The position numbers and the translations under genes are program-made. From positions 1-8,706 of the forward strand of contig CAZRXM010000046.1 of NCBI GenBank assembly GCA_964604045.1: a stretch of DNA of 8,706 bases, read 5' to 3'. The stretch is from DRVP01 sp964604045 (GTDB taxonomy: Archaea; Thermoproteota; Bathyarchaeia; Bathyarchaeales; Bathycorpusculaceae). Shown here piece by piece: positions 6,292-8,706 of this stretch; positions within the stretch are counted from its first letter, which is position 1; each line of letters starts with the position of its first letter. The notes under the pieces were generated by a model. The model was not told the DNA's origin, ran no database searches, and worked only from the letters and a program-made list of their open reading frames with translations.

Positions 6292-7301
6292 ATGAAAAAG
6301 GGGCTTGCAGCCGTCACAGTGGCTTTCGCCGTGTTCTGCCTAGTTTTCCAGCCGATTTCTCTATGCTTCAACGTCAAAAGCGTCAACCGTTCTAATGATG
6401 TTTTTCTGAAATATGAGGTTGTAACAGTTTTTGTGAGTGAGCTTAAACATGTGGTTCAGATAACGAATCCTTGGCAAACCCCAATTAAAGGGGGATGCTT
6501 CTTGTTCCGCTTGTTAAAAACCAGACCGGGCGGCATTATGCGGTTCTCTGTAATGTTTCAGCCTCTGGAGGCACGTTTAGCGGGCCCACATTCCTAAATT
6601 ATAGTTCTGGAAACGCCTACGTTTATTAGAGCGACGTAACAATAAACCCGGATAAGGCTTCATCATGGAGTTAACCTACCTCATCTTATCGTTCAGTGTC
6701 AAATACCATGTGGACTACAGCAGACTTAGGGAATACGACGATAGGTCTGAACTTTTTAGGCTGTACACCCAACCGGGAGAACTTGTAGAGTCAGGCAGTT
6801 CGGAAATTGTTGAAGCTGCACGTGAAGTGGTTGGCTCTGAAGCAAACCCCCACCAGAAGGCTCTTTTAACCTATAACTTTGTGGTTAACCACCTGCGGTA
6901 CGAGGTTCAAAAGGATGAAATGGGTGCTCAGTGGGCTTTGAAAAACGGTGTTGGCGGCTGCTCCGAGTACTCCTACCTGTTCAACCAAGCCGCTGGCAAA
7001 AAGCCCAGCGACAAACAAACGGTCCAGTTGAAACCGATTTCTGTAAGCACATTTCCAGACGGCAGTTTCGCGGAGACTGTCCTAGACGCTGTTCAAAGGG
7101 TTAAACCCCATGGAGTTCGGGGTTTTCGTCGGGAAAATTTTAGGTGCCAAAATTTTGTTTCCATCGGATGTTGGGGCGGTTGAATTGAAGGTTTTGGATA
7201 GCAAAATATACGTTCAAAGGGCCTTGGATTCTTGGGAGAAAAACTCCTTGACAGCTTTAAAATATGCATCCACAGCCCTAAAAGAGGTGATAAAGCTTTA
7301 A
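6292..7301 (+). pseudogene. Decayed exported transglutaminase-like protein gene
   Basis: A broken gene readable in three pieces. Piece 1 (from the ATG at 6292) has an export signal (MKKGLAAVTVAFAVFCLVF) and a beta-rich start ending at ITNPWQTPIKGG. One base appears lost in the G run at 6490-6494, and sense continues in the next frame (LLVPLVKNQTGRHYAV). That frame holds a TAG at 6627-6629, probably an old TGG Trp codon (VYWSDVTINP). A second single-base loss near 6655-6660 leads into piece 2 (FIMELTYLILSF), which carries the transglutaminase-like nucleophile segment GGCSEYSYLF with Cys at 6959-6961. Homologues as I recall them read GDC here. After about 6983 the sequence jumps to FNQAAGKKPSD, and no region with the catalytic His and Asp is found, so an internal deletion is inferred. 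One extra base in the C run at 7106-7109 leads to piece 3 (7110-7301), a helical tail. Confidence 0.75.
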
Positions 7302-7320
7302 AAGGCGTTTTGGGGTTGTC

Positions 7321-7452
7321 TTGAAAGCCTTCATATTGTATGTTGGCTTATGCCTAGTTCTCGCATTCCTAATCTTACCCTTGACTAGGCGAGGGGCGCA
7401 AATACCCAACAGCACAACCCATAATAATGTTTCAGACAGCTATCTTGAGTGA
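7321..7452 (+). CDS. Possible small single-helix membrane protein or gene remnant
   Basis: A 43-residue open frame starting at TTG: one strongly hydrophobic segment (about residues 3-20, ending in LILPLTRR) followed by a polar tail with two sequons (NST and NVS). The composition resembles an anchored, exported peptide, not random sequence. The ribosome site is weak (GGGG, five bases before the TTG), there is no ATG or GTG, and the ORF sits directly behind a pseudogene. It could therefore be a real small protein, the beginning of a lost exported protein, or chance. It ends three bases before the GTG at 7456. Confidence 0.3.
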   Translation: MKAFILYVGLCLVLAFLILPLTRRGAQIPNSTTHNNVSDSYLE

Positions 7453-7464
7453 AGTGTGCGTTTA

Positions 7465-8685
7465 ATGCCCTCATACTCCAGATTGCTCGGAATTGTTGGG
7501 AAACCCAACGTTGGAAAATCCACCTTCTTCAGTGCTGCAACCCTAGCTCCTGCTGAAATAGCCAACTATCCCTTCACGACCATAAAACCCAACAAGGGTG
7601 TTGGCTACGTTAGAACTCCATGTGTCTGCAAAGAGTTCGGAGTTAAAGACAACCCGGTTAACTCCATCTGCATGGACGGTGAGAGGCTTATCCCAGTGGA
7701 GATTATAGACTGTGCGGGGCTTGTTCCGGACGCCTGGCAGGGCAGGGGGTTAGGCAACCAGTTTCTAGACGAAATTAGGAAGGCTGATGTTCTAATCCAC
7801 GTGGTGGACGCCTCTGGCGGCACGGATTTTGAGGGTAGGATATGTAAGCCCGGCGAACACGACCCCTTGGAGGATGTGAAGTTTCTAGAGCGGGAACTAA
7901 CTATGTGGATGGCCAATATTTTGAAGAGGGATTGGCCTAAAATCGCGAGGACCGTGGAGTCTGAAGCCAAAGACCTCCTGGCGATTCTGGAAGAGCGGCT
8001 TAGCGGTTTAGCCATTAAAAGAGCTCACGTTTTCGAGGCCCTGAGGCGGACGGGGTTGAACGCTGAAAAACCCACTTTATGGAGCGGGGAGGACTTCATA
8101 AGGTTCATAGACACGTTGAGGCGGATTGCAAAGCCCATGCTTATAGCCGCAAACAAAATCGACGTGCCACCAGCCGAGGAAAACGTTGAAAGGCTCAAAC
8201 AGTTAAACTACATTGTCGTACCATGTTGTGCCGAGGCTGAACTAGCCCTCAGAAAGGCTGCCGAGAAGAAACTGATAGATTATAGGCCGGGGGACTGCGA
8301 CTTCAAAATAAACTATCCAGAAAAGCTAACCGAAAGCCAGCTTAAGGCGCTGGAGACAATTCGGGAAAAAATCCTGCGCAGGTATGGCTCAACGGGAGTG
8401 CAGGAAGCCATAAACATGGCCTACCTCAAGCTTTTAAACATGATAGTGGTTTATCCAGTCGAGGATCTGGAGCACTTATCTGACCACAGCGGGAGGGTTT
8501 TACCAGATGCCTACCTGGTGCCCTATGGCACCACAGCCAGGGAGCTAGCCTACTTAATTCACACGGAGCTTGGCGAAAGCTTCATCTACGCCGTAGAGGC
8601 GCGGGAGCGCAGAAGGGTTGGCGAAGACTACGTCCTCAAAGATAGAGACGTAATCTCCATAGTGAGCGCTAAGAAAAGAGCCTGA
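7465..8685 (+). CDS. YchF/Obg-like translation-associated GTPase with TGS domain (archaeal branch)
   Basis: A 406-residue P-loop NTPase of the Obg family. Members of the YchF/OLA1 group bind ribosomes and act in translation or stress responses in the cytoplasm. Seen: G1 P-loop GKPNVGKST at 12-20; switch I region YPFTTIKPNKG at about 35-45; G3 DCAGL at 82-86 followed by the family signature GRGLGNQFLDEIRKAD; G4 NKID at 230-233; and a C-terminal TGS domain (about 328-403). The NKID motif is the canonical guanine-recognition form, unlike the NxxE of bacterial YchF and human OLA1, which prefer ATP. Cysteines 53, 55 and 69 lie in an insert after switch I. A GTG at 7456 would add three residues; the ATG is chosen because GAGTGA at 7447-7452 is too close to the GTG. 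An AT-rich ATAATAAT at 7421-7428 is a possible TATA element. Confidence 0.93.
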   Translation: MPSYSRLLGIVGKPNVGKSTFFSAATLAPAEIANYPFTTIKPNKGVGYVRTPCVCKEFGVKDNPVNSICMDGERLIPVEIIDCAGLVPDAWQGRGLGNQFLDEIRKADVLIHVVDASGGTDFEGRICKPGEHDPLEDVKFLERELTMWMANILKRDWPKIARTVESEAKDLLAILEERLSGLAIKRAHVFEALRRTGLNAEKPTLWSGEDFIRFIDTLRRIAKPMLIAANKIDVPPAEENVERLKQLNYIVVPCCAEAELALRKAAEKKLIDYRPGDCDFKINYPEKLTESQLKALETIREKILRRYGSTGVQEAINMAYLKLLNMIVVYPVEDLEHLSDHSGRVLPDAYLVPYGTTARELAYLIHTELGESFIYAVEARERRRVGEDYVLKDRDVISIVSAKKRA

Positions 8686-8706
8686 GAGCCTTCTATGCGC
8701 CAAAAC

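Noticed and set aside
6485..6500. Programmed frameshift at the G run
   Set aside because: The shift is one of several independent lesions in the gene, including a nonsense codon and an apparent deletion; decay explains all of them more simply.
6627..6629. In-frame TAG in the transglutaminase-like gene as a pyrrolysine codon
   Set aside because: The same gene has frameshifts on both sides of the TAG, the context fits an old Trp codon (TGG), and the E1 beta gene in this window uses TAG as an ordinary stop.
7605..8015. Minus-strand open frame of 136 codons opposite the GTPase gene
   Set aside because: It lies inside the conserved GTPase domain coding region and shows low-complexity Ser-rich antisense composition.

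Overview
The window looks like a chromosomal segment of an uncultured archaeon, most likely a Thermoproteota (TACK) lineage such as Bathyarchaeia. The basis is archaeal-style TATA boxes about 20-50 bases before start codons, an archaeal-branch YchF/Obg-like GTPase, secreted proteins rich in N-glycosylation sequons, and short GGAGG/GGTG ribosome sites mixed with short leaders. The lineage is inferred; no marker gene settles it. No rRNA, tRNA, CRISPR array or insertion sequence was found.

Layout. Positions 1-1512 (minus strand) carry two adjacent zinc-dependent medium-chain alcohol/polyol dehydrogenases. The downstream one runs off the left edge. Positions 1513-1607 form a compact divergent promoter region. 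Positions 1608-3176 (plus strand) carry three tightly packed envelope genes: a small two-helix membrane protein, a membrane-anchored or secreted beta-rich protein with an apparent internal duplication, and a four-helix membrane protein. None has a recognised function. Positions 3142-6220 (minus strand) carry a 2-oxoacid dehydrogenase operon in the order E1 alpha, E1 beta, E2, whose 3' end overlaps the envelope operon tail to tail by 35 bp. Positions 6221-6291 form a second divergent promoter region. Positions 6292-7301 (plus strand) hold a decayed transglutaminase-like gene with three frameshifts, a nonsense codon and an apparent internal deletion. A doubtful 43-residue membrane ORF follows at 7321-7452. 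Positions 7465-8685 (plus strand) encode the YchF-like translation-associated GTPase with a C-terminal TGS domain.

How the genes fit together. E1 alpha, E1 beta and E2 supply two of the three activities of a pyruvate, branched-chain or acetoin dehydrogenase complex, converting a 2-oxoacid (or acetoin) plus CoA to an acyl-CoA. The third activity (E3, dihydrolipoamide dehydrogenase) and the lipoate-attachment enzymes are not in the window. The nearby dehydrogenases could feed carbonyl substrates to the complex, but they have their own promoter and the link is only positional. The least understood part is the three-gene envelope operon. The clearest evolutionary event is the decay of the transglutaminase-like gene.
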